The notes under the pieces were generated by a model. The model was not told the origin of the DNA, ran no database searches, and worked only from the letters and a program-made list of their open reading frames with translations. A program made the translations under genes and the position numbers. A stretch of DNA of 33,421 nt from a virus: the IMG/VR virus record IMGVR_UViG_3300044490_000383, positions 1 through 33,421 of that record; one strand, given 5' to 3'. Shown piece by piece: positions 12,794 to 20,956 of this stretch (its first letter is position 1; each line of letters begins with the position of its first letter).

Positions 12794-14259
12794 CTCGCAA
12801 GAAACAACCGAGCGCGAGCGTAGAGAGTGCGAAGAGCGCAGAGAAAATCGGCGCTCCCTCCATCGTCTCCTCCGAGTCCTACTTCCTCTCCTACCAGGAC
12901 AAGTGGATTGACGACGCGGCGCCGTTCAAGCTCGCGGAGAAGTCGCGCCGGGTCGGGTTCACCTATGCGACCTCTTACCGGTGTTTCCAGAAGTGCATGC
13001 GCCGCGAACGGTTCACCCAGTGGGTCAGTTCGCGCGACCTGCTCACCGCCAAGGAGTTCGTAACCGACTATATCGCCCGCTGGTGCCGGCTCGGCAACGT
13101 CGTCGCCAGGGGCATCGCCGGCGACAACGTCGAGATCTTCGGCAACGGCGACATCAAGGCGTTCGTGGTGGACTTCCCCACCGGTTCCCGCATCGTCTCC
13201 CTTTCCTCCACGCCGGAAGTCTTCGCAGGCAAGGGCGGCGACGTCCTGCTCGACGAACTCGACCTCCACCAGGACGCCGGCCGCGTCTACGACATGGCCC
13301 GGCCCTGCACAACCTGGGGCGGCCAACTGGAGGCCATCTCCGCCTATGCGGTGGACGGCTCGCCCTCGTCCGTATTCGCCCGCCTCTGCCAGGATGCCCG
13401 CGGCGCCAACCCCATGAAGGCGTCGCTCCATCGCGTGACCCTCGACGACGCGATCTCCGCCGGGTTTGTCGAGTGCGTCAACCGCGTCACCGGTTCCAAC
13501 CACACCCGCGAATCCTTCCGCGCCCTGATCCGCGCCGGGTGCCGGACCGAGGCCGCGTTTCAATCTCAGTATATGTGCAATCCCCAGGACGACGGCGGCG
13601 CGCTGCTACCTTATCAACTCATCTACGCCTGCGAGGCGACACCCGAGCAGATCGCGTCCGCCGTCGCCGGGGCTCCCGACGCCCCGAACTACATGGGCAT
13701 CGACGTTGGCCGCAAGCACGACCTGGCGCAGCACTGGGTCGGCCGCCGGATCGGCGACGTGCTCTGGATCCACAAGGTCCGCGCGTTCGCCAAGACCTTG
13801 TTCCGCGACCAGTTCGCCGCGGCATGCGAGGCCATGGACACGTTCCGCGTGCGCCGCTGTTGCATTGATGCCACCGGCATCGGCGCGCAACTGGGCGAAG
13901 ACCTGAAACTGCGCTACCGCGGCAGGGTCGAGGAGATCCAGTTCACCCACGCCTCCCAGGTAGACATCGGCATGAGCATGCTGCCGGCGTTCCAGGACCG
14001 CGCTGTGCGCATCCCGTCTGACCAGACCATCCGCGAGGGTCTGCACAAGGTACGCAAGACCGTGACCGCCGCCAACCAGGTGCGCCTGGAGGCCGCGAGC
14101 GACGAGGCCGGCCACGCGGACGAGTTCTGGGGTTGCGCGCTTTGCCTCCACGCCTCGGAAGCCAAGTCGGCGTATTTCGCGCCGCGGCCGTTCCGCCGCC
14201 GCGGCGCGTTGACCCGCCGCGCCGATCGGCGGAACGCATGGAAGGAACTGGCTGCGTAG
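12790..14259 (+). CDS. large terminase subunit (Mu gp28-like)
   Basis: I place the start at GTG 12790, overlapping the previous stop (GTGA), giving 489 residues; a frame extension upstream to ATG 12706 overlaps the preceding gene and is unlikely. ATPase half: degenerate Walker A KSRRVGFTYATS (about 51-62) and Walker B DVLLDELD (D155, E156). Nuclease half, RNase H-like: D305 in MGIDVGRKHDLA, D360 in CIDATGIG, and an acidic cluster near 436-445 (DEAGHADEFWG). It should cut and pump phage DNA into proheads, headful-style as in Mu. The N-terminal 25 residues are Ser/Lys-rich and low-complexity. Confidence 0.88.
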   Translation: MTRKKQPSASVESAKSAEKIGAPSIVSSESYFLSYQDKWIDDAAPFKLAEKSRRVGFTYATSYRCFQKCMRRERFTQWVSSRDLLTAKEFVTDYIARWCRLGNVVARGIAGDNVEIFGNGDIKAFVVDFPTGSRIVSLSSTPEVFAGKGGDVLLDELDLHQDAGRVYDMARPCTTWGGQLEAISAYAVDGSPSSVFARLCQDARGANPMKASLHRVTLDDAISAGFVECVNRVTGSNHTRESFRALIRAGCRTEAAFQSQYMCNPQDDGGALLPYQLIYACEATPEQIASAVAGAPDAPNYMGIDVGRKHDLAQHWVGRRIGDVLWIHKVRAFAKTLFRDQFAAACEAMDTFRVRRCCIDATGIGAQLGEDLKLRYRGRVEEIQFTHASQVDIGMSMLPAFQDRAVRIPSDQTIREGLHKVRKTVTAANQVRLEAASDEAGHADEFWGCALCLHASEAKSAYFAPRPFRRRGALTRRADRRNAWKELAA

Positions 14260-14269
14260 AGGAACAGGC

Positions 14270-15988
14270 ATGCCCACCTACGACAGAACCGCCGAACGCC
14301 CCGCGCGCAAGACGCCCCTCACGCCCGAGCGCCGGACCGAGCAGATGATCCGCGCCGTGCAGCGCTACAACGCCTGGCGCGATACGCTCAATCCCCTCCG
14401 CTCCCTGACCATGCCCACCGCCGTCTCGTACCTGGAGCAGGCCCAGCGCGGCGCCTTTGCCGATCTCATGTGGCTCTACGAAACCGGCATCGAGTGCACC
14501 GACGCCGATCTCTCCTGCATCATCGAGCGCACCGAATCCGCGCTCGACGATTGCGAGTGGCAGATCCAGCAGATCTCCGACGAGACCGACGGATTCGACG
14601 CCGCCCTGGCCGACGAACAGGAGTCATTCCTCCGCGAACTTTACGAGGGCATCCCGAACCTCTACGAGGCCATCCGCCATCTCGCCGGCCATCGGTTCCG
14701 CGGCTTCGCCCACCTCAACCCCTGGATCAGCCCCGCCGACCCCATGATGATCGAAACCCTCCACTGTATTCCGCAGTGGAACCTCGCCCGCGCCGGGTAT
14801 AGCGGCGACTGGTACTGGAACCCCGAGGCGCGCCAGGTCTCCGGCGACTACCTGCCCAAAGAGAACCGGCTCGCCCCCGAAGAGATCATCTGGCTCCAAA
14901 CCCGGCGGCCCGTGAACCGGATCGGCCTCGTCAAATACGTCCGCTCCGCCATCGCGGAGAAGGACTGGGACGCCTACGTCGAGATCTTCGGCATCCCCGG
15001 CGTATTCCTGATCGCCCCGGAAGGCGCAGACGACAAGCAGATGGCCGAGTTCCTCGAACTCGCCGAGGCCGCGGCCCAGCAGGGCTCCGGCGCGTTGCCG
15101 GCCGGTTCCCAGGTCGTGACCTCCGCCGAGGCCCGCAACTCCCAGCCGTTTCAGGCCCGCCTGGAGTGGTTGCAGAAGCAGTTGGTCCTGGCCGGCACCG
15201 GCGGCCTCCTGACCGTGCTCGCCGAATCCGGCTCCGGCACCCTTGCCGGCAGCGTCCACGAGCAGGCGTTCCGCCAGATCGGCCGCGCCCTGGCCCGGCG
15301 CATCTCCGAGGCGTTCCAGCGCCAACTCGACAAGCCCCGCCTCGCCCGCATGTTCCCCGGCAAGCCCGTGCTCGCCTACTTCGATCTCAAGGCGCGCCAG
15401 GAGAAGGACACCGGCGACTTCGTGGCCCAGGTCGTTTCCCTGGCCGGCCAGGGCTACAAGGTCTCCCCCGACCAGGTGGAGCAGGAGACCGGCTACGAGA
15501 TCGAATATGCCCCGCCCGCGCCCCAGCCGCCCCAGATCCCCGGCGCCGCCTTCCGTGGCCGGGCCGATCCCGCCACTCCCGCGCTCGACGCGGCCGATGC
15601 CGGCCCCCTGGCCGCCTTGCAGGCGATATTCGCCGACCTCCAGGCGGCCGCCGCGGACGCCGCGATCCCCGACGCCGAACTCGAACGCCGCGTCCGGGCC
15701 GCCGCCGAGCGCTTCCCCGAACTCCTCCCCGACCTGACCGCCGCCATTGCCCGCCCCATGGCCCTCGACATGGCCGCCGCCGCCGTCGAGGGCGCCGCCG
15801 ACGGCGTCTCCCCCGAGAATCGCCAGGATGCCCCAGGACGCGCTGGGGGGTGTCAACATACGGACCCCCGCCCTCAAACCCGATTTCAAAAAGGTTCCGC
15901 CCCAATTCAAAAAGGTTCCAGGGCATCTTCCCGACCCGGAAAACACCCCAAACGGGACAAATTCCCGCTTACAGGAGACCGACCATGA
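14270..15988 (+). CDS. portal protein, DUF935 family (Mu gp29-like)
   Basis: 572 residues, slightly longer than Mu gp29. The N-terminal third has the DUF935 pattern (LEQAQRGAFADLMWLYETGIECTDADLSCIIERTESAL), and the middle has RPVNRIGLVKYVRSAIAEKDWDAYVEIFGIPGVFLI (about 221-256). The C-terminal 130 residues are Ala/Pro-rich, ending in a basic tail with two QKGS words and RPGKHPKRDKF. That tail spans AT-richer DNA with a repeated TTCAAAAAGGTTCC word at 15885-15918. The portal forms the dodecameric DNA gate at the head vertex. Stop overlaps the protease start (ATGA). Confidence 0.88.
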   Translation: MPTYDRTAERPARKTPLTPERRTEQMIRAVQRYNAWRDTLNPLRSLTMPTAVSYLEQAQRGAFADLMWLYETGIECTDADLSCIIERTESALDDCEWQIQQISDETDGFDAALADEQESFLRELYEGIPNLYEAIRHLAGHRFRGFAHLNPWISPADPMMIETLHCIPQWNLARAGYSGDWYWNPEARQVSGDYLPKENRLAPEEIIWLQTRRPVNRIGLVKYVRSAIAEKDWDAYVEIFGIPGVFLIAPEGADDKQMAEFLELAEAAAQQGSGALPAGSQVVTSAEARNSQPFQARLEWLQKQLVLAGTGGLLTVLAESGSGTLAGSVHEQAFRQIGRALARRISEAFQRQLDKPRLARMFPGKPVLAYFDLKARQEKDTGDFVAQVVSLAGQGYKVSPDQVEQETGYEIEYAPPAPQPPQIPGAAFRGRADPATPALDAADAGPLAALQAIFADLQAAAADAAIPDAELERRVRAAAERFPELLPDLTAAIARPMALDMAAAAVEGAADGVSPENRQDAPGRAGGCQHTDPRPQTRFQKGSAPIQKGSRASSRPGKHPKRDKFPLTGDRP

Positions 15989-17019
15989 CCAACGACCTCA
16001 CCGCCCGCGCCGCCTACACCCTCCAGACCGACCAGATCGCACCCGACGGCGCCGGAGCGCTGCCCATCTTCCACACCGTCCCAGCACCCGGCGCGTACCC
16101 CTCCAAGATCACCCTCCCGGACGGGACGGAGAAAAAAGGAACCCTCCTGATCGACGACCTCGCCTACCAGCGCATTCAGGCGGCTTTCAGCGAGGCGGCC
16201 CAGAAGCCCGCATTCGCCGGCCTCCTGGTTGACCGCGAGCACCTCTCCGAATTCCCCGCCGGCGACAGCACGGCCGCCGCCTGGGCCAAGACCATGCTCC
16301 GCCGCGACGATGGACTCTGGACCGGCTGGGAACTCACCGACCTCGGCCAGCAACTGATCCCGACCAAGCGCTTCAAATTCCGCAGCCCGGTTTTCGATCT
16401 CGAACGGGTCCAGGGGACCCAGGACAAATGGCGGCCCGTCAGGCTCGTCAGCATCGCGCTGACGAACGTGCCGCATTTCAAGCAACTGGCGCCATCGCTG
16501 AACAGCGAGCACGGCGCACGAGAGGAGGGACCCGCGATGGACGCACTCATCGCACGGATCCGCGCGCGACTCCAGAAACCCGACGCCGACGAGCAGCAGT
16601 TGATTGCTGCGTTCGACGCCGCGCTCACGGCGGGCGAAACCGCCACAACGGAAAACGCCACGCTCAAGGCCCGCGTCCAGGACTTCGAGAAGAAGGAGCG
16701 CGAAGCCGAGGCCGATGCGTTCGTCAAGGAGCACGGCGGCAAGGTCGCCGACGCGGCCAAACTCCGCGCCCGGTTCATTGCCGATCCGGCCGGCACCCGC
16801 GAGACCATCGCGCTGCTCAAGCCGGCCGACCGCACGCCCGATCAGCCCCGCTCGCTCGGCCGCGAGCAGGCGGAGCAGACGCCGGCGACGCCGGACGCCA
16901 TCGCCCGAATGCGCGATCAGACGGCCGCGGTGGACACCGCCATGGCCAAGTATCGCTGCTCCACCAGGGCGCAGGCGATCGAGTTCGCCCAGCGCGACAA
17001 CCCGCAGTTGTTCAAGTAG
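15985..17019 (+). CDS. head maturation protease with fused scaffold (Mu gpI-like)
   Basis: 344 residues. The N-terminal half matches Mu I-type proteases: GLLVDREHLSEF (H86), then AAAWAKTML, DDGLWTGWELTDLGQQLI and YR/FRSPVF-like FKFRSPVFDLE (about 132-142). The C-terminal half (about 185-344) is helical and charged, rich in Glu, Lys and Ala, as expected for a scaffold that fills the prohead. A strong internal ribosome site and ATG (16537) mark a nested scaffold product. GAGACC about 9 bases before ATG 15985 is a modest ribosome site; the start overlaps the portal stop. Confidence 0.85.
   Translation: MTNDLTARAAYTLQTDQIAPDGAGALPIFHTVPAPGAYPSKITLPDGTEKKGTLLIDDLAYQRIQAAFSEAAQKPAFAGLLVDREHLSEFPAGDSTAAAWAKTMLRRDDGLWTGWELTDLGQQLIPTKRFKFRSPVFDLERVQGTQDKWRPVRLVSIALTNVPHFKQLAPSLNSEHGAREEGPAMDALIARIRARLQKPDADEQQLIAAFDAALTAGETATTENATLKARVQDFEKKEREAEADAFVKEHGGKVADAAKLRARFIADPAGTRETIALLKPADRTPDQPRSLGREQAEQTPATPDAIARMRDQTAAVDTAMAKYRCSTRAQAIEFAQRDNPQLFK
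16537..17019 (+). CDS. nested scaffold protein from internal start (Mu gpZ-like)
   Basis: Perfect AGGAGG (16523-16528), an 8-nt spacer and ATG 16537 lie in frame within the protease gene, predicting a separate 160-residue product identical to the protease C terminus: coiled-coil helices (TATTENATLKARVQDFEKKEREAEADAF) and a basic, Gln-rich end. Mu makes its scaffold Z from an internal start of gene I in the same way. The ribosome site is better than that of the full-length gene, which would favour scaffold over protease. Confidence 0.8.
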   Translation: MDALIARIRARLQKPDADEQQLIAAFDAALTAGETATTENATLKARVQDFEKKEREAEADAFVKEHGGKVADAAKLRARFIADPAGTRETIALLKPADRTPDQPRSLGREQAEQTPATPDAIARMRDQTAAVDTAMAKYRCSTRAQAIEFAQRDNPQLFK

Positions 17020-17036
17020 GCAGTTCAACAACGGTT

Positions 17037-17052
17037 CCGCGCCAACGCGCGG
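17037..17052 (+). other. stem-loop before the decoration gene
   Basis: CCGCGC (17037-17042), loop CAAC, GCGCGG (17047-17052): a perfect 6-bp GC stem with a tetraloop between the protease stop and the ribosome site at 17062-17066. Confidence 0.7.
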
Positions 17053-17073
17053 GCCACAACAAGGAGGCTGCAA

Positions 17074-17448
17074 ATGGCAGTCAATGGTTCGTATACGTAT
17101 CCGTTCGAGGTCGTCTCCGCCACCCTCGTGGGCGCGGAGGGCTACTCCGTCAAGGCGTCTTCCGGCAAGGTCCTGAAGAGCGCCAACTCCATCCTCGCGA
17201 TCGGCGTCGTCCGCGTGGGCGCCGCCGTCGGCGCCAAGGCCGACATCGCGATGCCGGGCGACATCGCCCCCGTGATCCTCGCCGGCACCGTCAGCGCCGG
17301 CGACATCCTGGCGATCGACAGCAACAGCAAGTTCGCCGCCTCGACGCCCACGGATGGCGACATCATCGGCGCCGTCGCCATGGAAGCCGGCGTGGCCGGC
17401 GACCTGATCGACGCCATCATCGTCAAGGCGCACAAGTACAAGGCCTGA
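17074..17448 (+). CDS. capsid decoration-like protein (DUF2190-like)
   Basis: 124 residues with a good GGAGG site 7 bases before the ATG. The sequence is almost wholly beta-strand and Gly/Ala-rich, with a repeated rhythm VLKSANSILAIGVV, GDIAPVILAGTVSAGDILAI and GDIIGAVAMEAGVAGDLIDAIIV, typical of DUF2190/decoration proteins encoded just before a major capsid gene. It probably stabilises the mature shell from outside. Isolated by stem-loops on both sides rather than coupled to neighbours. Confidence 0.65.
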   Translation: MAVNGSYTYPFEVVSATLVGAEGYSVKASSGKVLKSANSILAIGVVRVGAAVGAKADIAMPGDIAPVILAGTVSAGDILAIDSNSKFAASTPTDGDIIGAVAMEAGVAGDLIDAIIVKAHKYKA

Positions 17449-17456
17449 GTTCAACC

Positions 17457-17483
17457 GCCGCGCCCGCCGTAGCGGGATGCGGC
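17457..17483 (+). other. stem-loop before the major capsid gene
   Basis: Two-part stem: CCCGC (17463-17467) with GCGGG (17472-17476) around loop CGTA, extended by GCCGC (17457-17461) with GCGGC (17479-17483) across a small bulge. Lies in the leader between decoration and capsid genes. Confidence 0.7.
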
Positions 17484-17514
17484 ACAACCACAACACACAG
17501 GAAAGGGAAAGAAC

Positions 17515-18453
17515 ATGGCAACGAATCCGCAGGGCGCAGTGCTCAACACCGCCCTCACCGAGTACGCATTCCAGATCGCCGCCGACTACAAAGGCATCGA
17601 GGAGGAGTGCAACTTTCTCGCCCCCCGCGTCGTCACCGGCGCCAAGAAGGGCGACTTCTCGATCTTCGACACCAAGCAGGCGTTCCTGAACTACGACGCT
17701 CAGCGCGCGATCGGCGGCCCCCGCCGCCGCATCAAGCACGCCGGAACGACCGGCTCCTACAACAACAGGCCGATCGGCCTCGAAATCGGCCTCGACGACG
17801 CCGAGGTCGAATCCGACTCCAGCCGGCCCAAGCAGGAGAAGGCGAAGATCAACACCCTCATGTCGAACTGGTCCGGGTCCCGCTTCGTGCGGGCGTGGAC
17901 CGTCGCGACGACCAGCGGCAACTACACCGCCTCGACCGTCACGAACTCCGGCAAGTGGTCCAGCGGCTCGATCGACCCGATCAAGGTCCTCGACGAAGAG
18001 ATCGCCCAGTTCGCCAACCGGACGGGCCGCCTGCCGAATCGCGGCATGCTCGCGCTCGACAACTGGATCACCCTCCGGCACCACCCGGAAGCCATCAAGC
18101 GTCAGCCCGGCGCCGCCAACATCGGCATCTCGCTCGAGCAACTGTCCGCGATGCTGGCCGCCCCGATCGAGTTCCGCCTGAACAAGACCTACATCGCGAC
18201 CACCGGGTTCGGCTCCAGCACCGACACCAAGGCCGCCAAGGTCCTCGGCTATTGCATGCTCTGGCTCGCCCAGAACACCGCAACGACCGAAGACCCGTCG
18301 TGGCTCAAGACCACGTCCCGCGACATTGGCGGGTTCGCCGGCGTCATGCAGTACCGCGACAACACCTGCAACTCCGACATCTTCTACCTCGACGACGAGG
18401 AGGATGTCGTGTGCGCCAGCGCGCTCTGCGCGCAACTCATCACGATCAGCTAG
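17515..18453 (+). CDS. major capsid protein
   Basis: 312 residues, about the size of Mu gpT (305). Recognisable capsid features: an N-terminal arm (NTALTEYAFQIAADYKGIEEECNFLAPRVV), a strand/helix core and KVLDEEIAQFANRTGRLPNRGMLALDNWITLRHHPEAI (about 162-199), the part many HK97-fold capsids share. Position after protease/scaffold and decoration genes, its own ribosome site (AGGAAAGGGAAAG) and flanking stem-loops fit a highly expressed shell protein. Assigned by pattern and synteny. Confidence 0.8.
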   Translation: MATNPQGAVLNTALTEYAFQIAADYKGIEEECNFLAPRVVTGAKKGDFSIFDTKQAFLNYDAQRAIGGPRRRIKHAGTTGSYNNRPIGLEIGLDDAEVESDSSRPKQEKAKINTLMSNWSGSRFVRAWTVATTSGNYTASTVTNSGKWSSGSIDPIKVLDEEIAQFANRTGRLPNRGMLALDNWITLRHHPEAIKRQPGAANIGISLEQLSAMLAAPIEFRLNKTYIATTGFGSSTDTKAAKVLGYCMLWLAQNTATTEDPSWLKTTSRDIGGFAGVMQYRDNTCNSDIFYLDDEEDVVCASALCAQLITIS

Positions 18454-18468
18454 CAACCTGGGCCACCG

Positions 18469-18495
18469 GCCGTCTCCGCCTGGCGCGGAGACGGC
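18469..18495 (+). other. strong stem-loop after the major capsid gene
   Basis: GCCGTCTCCGC (18469-18479), loop CTGGC, GCGGAGACGGC (18485-18495): a perfect 11-bp stem starting 15 bp after the capsid stop. No T-run follows, so it fits mRNA 3'-end protection, processing or attenuation better than a full terminator. Confidence 0.85.
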
Positions 18496-18525
18496 TGACC
18501 CGCAACAACACGAGAGGACAGCAGC

Positions 18526-18936
18526 ATGAAGAAGACACTCAGCATCGCGATCCTCGGCATGGCCATGCTTGCCGCCGGATTCGCTTTCGCCGGCGAACTG
18601 GCCGAACGCAGCGCCGCGATCACCCTCGGCACGACCACCGGAACCGCAACCTGGACCAATACCTACCAGTATTCGGCCCTCTTGCTCGACCGGATCGACA
18701 TCGTCAAAGGGCTCTACGCGACCGACACCGTCACGGTCAGGCGCGTGACCGTTGACAACGTCGTGACCAACACCATCAACGCGATCACGCTCGCCAGCGG
18801 GGCCGGCTCGTACAACATCGTGCAGACCACCTCCACCGGGCCGCGTGTGTTGATCTACGGCGACAAGATCACGTTCACCAGCGGATCCACAACCGGCGCC
18901 ACGGCCTACCTGGACTTCATCATCCAGAAGAACTGA
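18526..18936 (+). CDS. exported small beta-rich protein inside the head module
   Basis: 136 residues with a textbook Sec signal peptide: MKKT, a hydrophobic core (LSIAILGMAMLAAGFAFA) and a likely cleavage AFA|GE near residue 23. The mature part is Thr-rich and strand-forming (AITLGTTTGTATWTNTYQYSALL..., VTFTSGS...), like a small beta-sandwich. It lies between the major capsid and gp36-like genes with its own ribosome site (GAGAGGAC) and a stem-loop on each side. A secreted product at this place is unexpected. An alternative is a virion-surface protein whose N-terminal helix is not a true signal, but the n-h-c structure is strong. Confidence 0.7.
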   Translation: MKKTLSIAILGMAMLAAGFAFAGELAERSAAITLGTTTGTATWTNTYQYSALLLDRIDIVKGLYATDTVTVRRVTVDNVVTNTINAITLASGAGSYNIVQTTSTGPRVLIYGDKITFTSGSTTGATAYLDFIIQKN

Positions 18937-18965
18937 CGCCCCAGGAACCCCGCAACATGACCCTC

Positions 18966-19013
18966 GCGCGGCCAGATAGGAACAGCCGAAACGCCAGGAC
19001 CTTCTGGCCGCGC
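18966..19013 (+). other. long-loop stem between exported protein and gp36-like gene
   Basis: GCGCGGCCAGA (18966-18976) and TCTGGCCGCGC (19003-19013) form a perfect 11-bp stem around a 26-nt loop, followed by a C/U-rich run. Confidence 0.75.
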
Positions 19014-19036
19014 CTCTTCCCCGCCGGAGCACTCCC

Positions 19037-19495
19037 ATGAGTTGGCGCGCACTCACCGAAGCCGATCTCCTCACCGCCATCTCCCCGAACGAACTCGACG
19101 TGCTCCGCCGCGCGCTCGGCGGCGATGCCTCCGACGCCATCTCCGCCATCCTCACCAACCTCGCCAACGAACTCCGCGGCTACATCGCCGCCGGCGGCTC
19201 CGATCTCGACTCCACCGCCGCCACCATTCCCGATTCCCTCGTCGCCCAGGCCGCCGCCGTCGCCGTGCTCCGCGTATCCAACCGCGCCGGCGGAACCCTG
19301 CCCGATCCCAAAGGACTCCGCGCCAAGGCCCACGACAACGCCATCGCCTTCTTCCAGGACCGCCTCGCCAAGGGCCTCTTCTCCATCGAGCAACCCACCG
19401 CCACGTCCTCCGCCACACTCTCCGGCGTCCCCGCGAAACCCACCTACACCGCCAAAGACCTCACGCTCCAACGCGACGACCAGGCCGGCCTATGA
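19037..19495 (+). CDS. Mu gp36-like head-tail connector (DUF1320-like)
   Basis: 152 residues, near Mu gp36 (about 140). N-terminal helix-rich region (WRALTEADLLTAISPNELDVLRRAL), a middle helix pair (AISAILTNLANELRGYIAAGG) and IPDSLVAQAAAVAVLRV...DPKGLRAKAHDNAIAFFQDRLAKG, the pattern of DUF1320 proteins encoded after the capsid in Mu-like phages. Such proteins act at the head-tail joint. Stop overlaps the next ATG. Confidence 0.65.
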   Translation: MSWRALTEADLLTAISPNELDVLRRALGGDASDAISAILTNLANELRGYIAAGGSDLDSTAATIPDSLVAQAAAVAVLRVSNRAGGTLPDPKGLRAKAHDNAIAFFQDRLAKGLFSIEQPTATSSATLSGVPAKPTYTAKDLTLQRDDQAGL

Positions 19496-20328
19496 TCGAC
19501 CTTCAACCAACCATCCAGGCCGTGTCCGACGCCGTGGGCAATTTCGCCCGGCGCTCCGTGGTGCCTTCCGCCTGGCGCACCGCCGAATGGAGCGCCGCCC
19601 CAGAGGCCATCGCCCAGCGCTCTTTCTTCTCCGCCGGCGTCGAGTCCGCGACCTTCCTCTCCGCCGCCAAGGCCCGCCTCGACCAGGCACTCACCGTTTC
19701 CCGCGATCCCACCGGCGCCGGCATGGACCGCGAACGCTTCATCCGCGACACCCGCCAGACCGCCATCCAACTCGGCCTCGCCGATCCCGCCGGCAAGCCC
19801 ACCGACCTCAAGAATCTCGCCGGCGCCACCCGCCTCGGCATGATCTACGACATGAACGTCAACGCCGCCTACGGCCGCGCCCGCCGTTCCGCCGGCCTCT
19901 CCAAGGGCGCCCTCTTCGCCGCCCCCGCCCAGCAACTCGTCCGCGGCCGCGCCGCCCGCGTCCCCCGCGACTGGCGCGCCCTCTGGAAACAGGCCGGCGA
20001 GAACGTAGCCTGGGAAGGCGCCATCGACGACGCCCAGTTCATTGCCCTCAAGACCTCCCCCATCTGGACCGAACTCTCCCGCTTCCGCGTGCCCTGGCCC
20101 CCATTCGACTTCGGTTCCGGCATGGTCCTCCGCGACGTTTCCCGCGACCGCGCCATCGCACTCGGCCTGATCGACGAAGACGAGATCCTCGACGCCGATC
20201 CCGATCCCGACTTCAACCAAGCCCTCGCCGCCACGCTCCAGAATGTGGCGCCCCAGATGCTCTCCGCGCTCAAGAGCATGCTCGGCGACCTCATCAACAT
20301 CGCAGGCAACCAGGTCAAATTCGCATGA
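19492..20328 (+). CDS. head morphogenesis protein (Mu gp30/F-like)
   Basis: 278 residues. The central part has FIRDTRQTAIQLG...LGMIYDMNVNAAYGRARRSAG, then the C-terminal signature VPWPPFDFGSGMVLRDVSRDRAIALGLI (about 200-227), the F/SPP1-gp7 family element. In Mu this gene directly follows the portal gene; here it lies after the capsid and gp36-like genes. The minor head protein is needed early in prohead assembly in Mu and relatives. Starts at ATG 19492 inside the previous stop and ends inside the next start. Confidence 0.75.
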   Translation: MIDLQPTIQAVSDAVGNFARRSVVPSAWRTAEWSAAPEAIAQRSFFSAGVESATFLSAAKARLDQALTVSRDPTGAGMDRERFIRDTRQTAIQLGLADPAGKPTDLKNLAGATRLGMIYDMNVNAAYGRARRSAGLSKGALFAAPAQQLVRGRAARVPRDWRALWKQAGENVAWEGAIDDAQFIALKTSPIWTELSRFRVPWPPFDFGSGMVLRDVSRDRAIALGLIDEDEILDADPDPDFNQALAATLQNVAPQMLSALKSMLGDLINIAGNQVKFA

Positions 20329-20954
20329 TCTCCCTCGATCTACATGCCGCCGACGGACTCCCCGAGAAGCTCGAATGCCTCAGCCCCGCCGACGTTCGCG
20401 AAGCCCGCAACGCCGCCGCCCAGACCGCCGCCGGCATGGTCAACGACCATTTCCTCGACCTCAACAACCGCCCGAACAAACGCAACTGGCCCAAGCGCAA
20501 CTTCTGGACCGCCGTCGCCCAGACCATCGGCACCAACCTCTCCGATGCCGCCGCGGCGACCATCTCCGTCGCGTCCCCCGCCTTCTGGCGCCGCTGGAAG
20601 GGCGGCGAACCGATCGTCCCCAAGACCCGCAAGCGCCTGGCGATCCCCGCCATCGCCGAGGCATACGCCGCCGGCACCCCCGGCGCCGGCCGCGTGCCCG
20701 TCGAACTCATGGTGATCGTCCGCAAGCGCGGCGCCGTAGTGGCCCTTGCAGAGGCCATTCAACGCCCTGGCAAGCGCCCCGACGCGCCCCCCGTCAAGGC
20801 CCCCGGCCGCGTCTGGTACTGGCTCGTCAAGAGTGCCAACCCCGGCCCCGATCCCCTCGCCAAGCCCGATATCGCCGCCATAGACAGCGCCTGCCAGGCC
20901 ATGGCCGCCCGCTACGTCAAGGCCATCCTCGCCCAGAAGGGAGCGGTTGCCTGA
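20325..20954 (+). CDS. virion morphogenesis / tail-completion protein (gpG-like)
   Basis: 209 residues. An N-terminal helical stretch (LSPADVREARNAAAQTAAGMVNDHFLDL) is followed by NKRNWPKRNFWTAVAQTI and strand-rich regions ending in PVELMVIVRKRGAVVALAEA. This layout and position match the phage virion morphogenesis family that includes Mu gpG and HK97 gp10-type proteins. Assignment leans on synteny. Confidence 0.55.
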   Translation: MISLDLHAADGLPEKLECLSPADVREARNAAAQTAAGMVNDHFLDLNNRPNKRNWPKRNFWTAVAQTIGTNLSDAAAATISVASPAFWRRWKGGEPIVPKTRKRLAIPAIAEAYAAGTPGAGRVPVELMVIVRKRGAVVALAEAIQRPGKRPDAPPVKAPGRVWYWLVKSANPGPDPLAKPDIAAIDSACQAMAARYVKAILAQKGAVA

Positions 20955-20956
20955 CC

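Noticed and set aside
12810-12850. GCAGAGA-type dispersed repeat at the terminase N terminus
   Set aside because: The stretch GAGAGTGCGAAGAGCGCAGAGA only loosely resembles the CACGAAG repeat family, and I could not align it convincingly with the other copies.
18469-18495. Intrinsic terminator after the capsid gene
   Set aside because: The stem is strong but no T-run follows, and the downstream genes need transcription through it. Recorded as a stem-loop instead.
16428-18755. 775-residue Arg-rich plus frame overlapping the protease and capsid
   Set aside because: The very high Arg/His/Pro content is typical of an out-of-frame reading of GCC-rich coding DNA, and the frame crosses the gaps between the true genes.
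15907-19167. 1086-residue minus-strand open frame across protease and capsid genes
   Set aside because: It runs through three well-supported plus-strand genes and their hairpin gaps. Long antisense frames are expected where plus-strand codons end in C.
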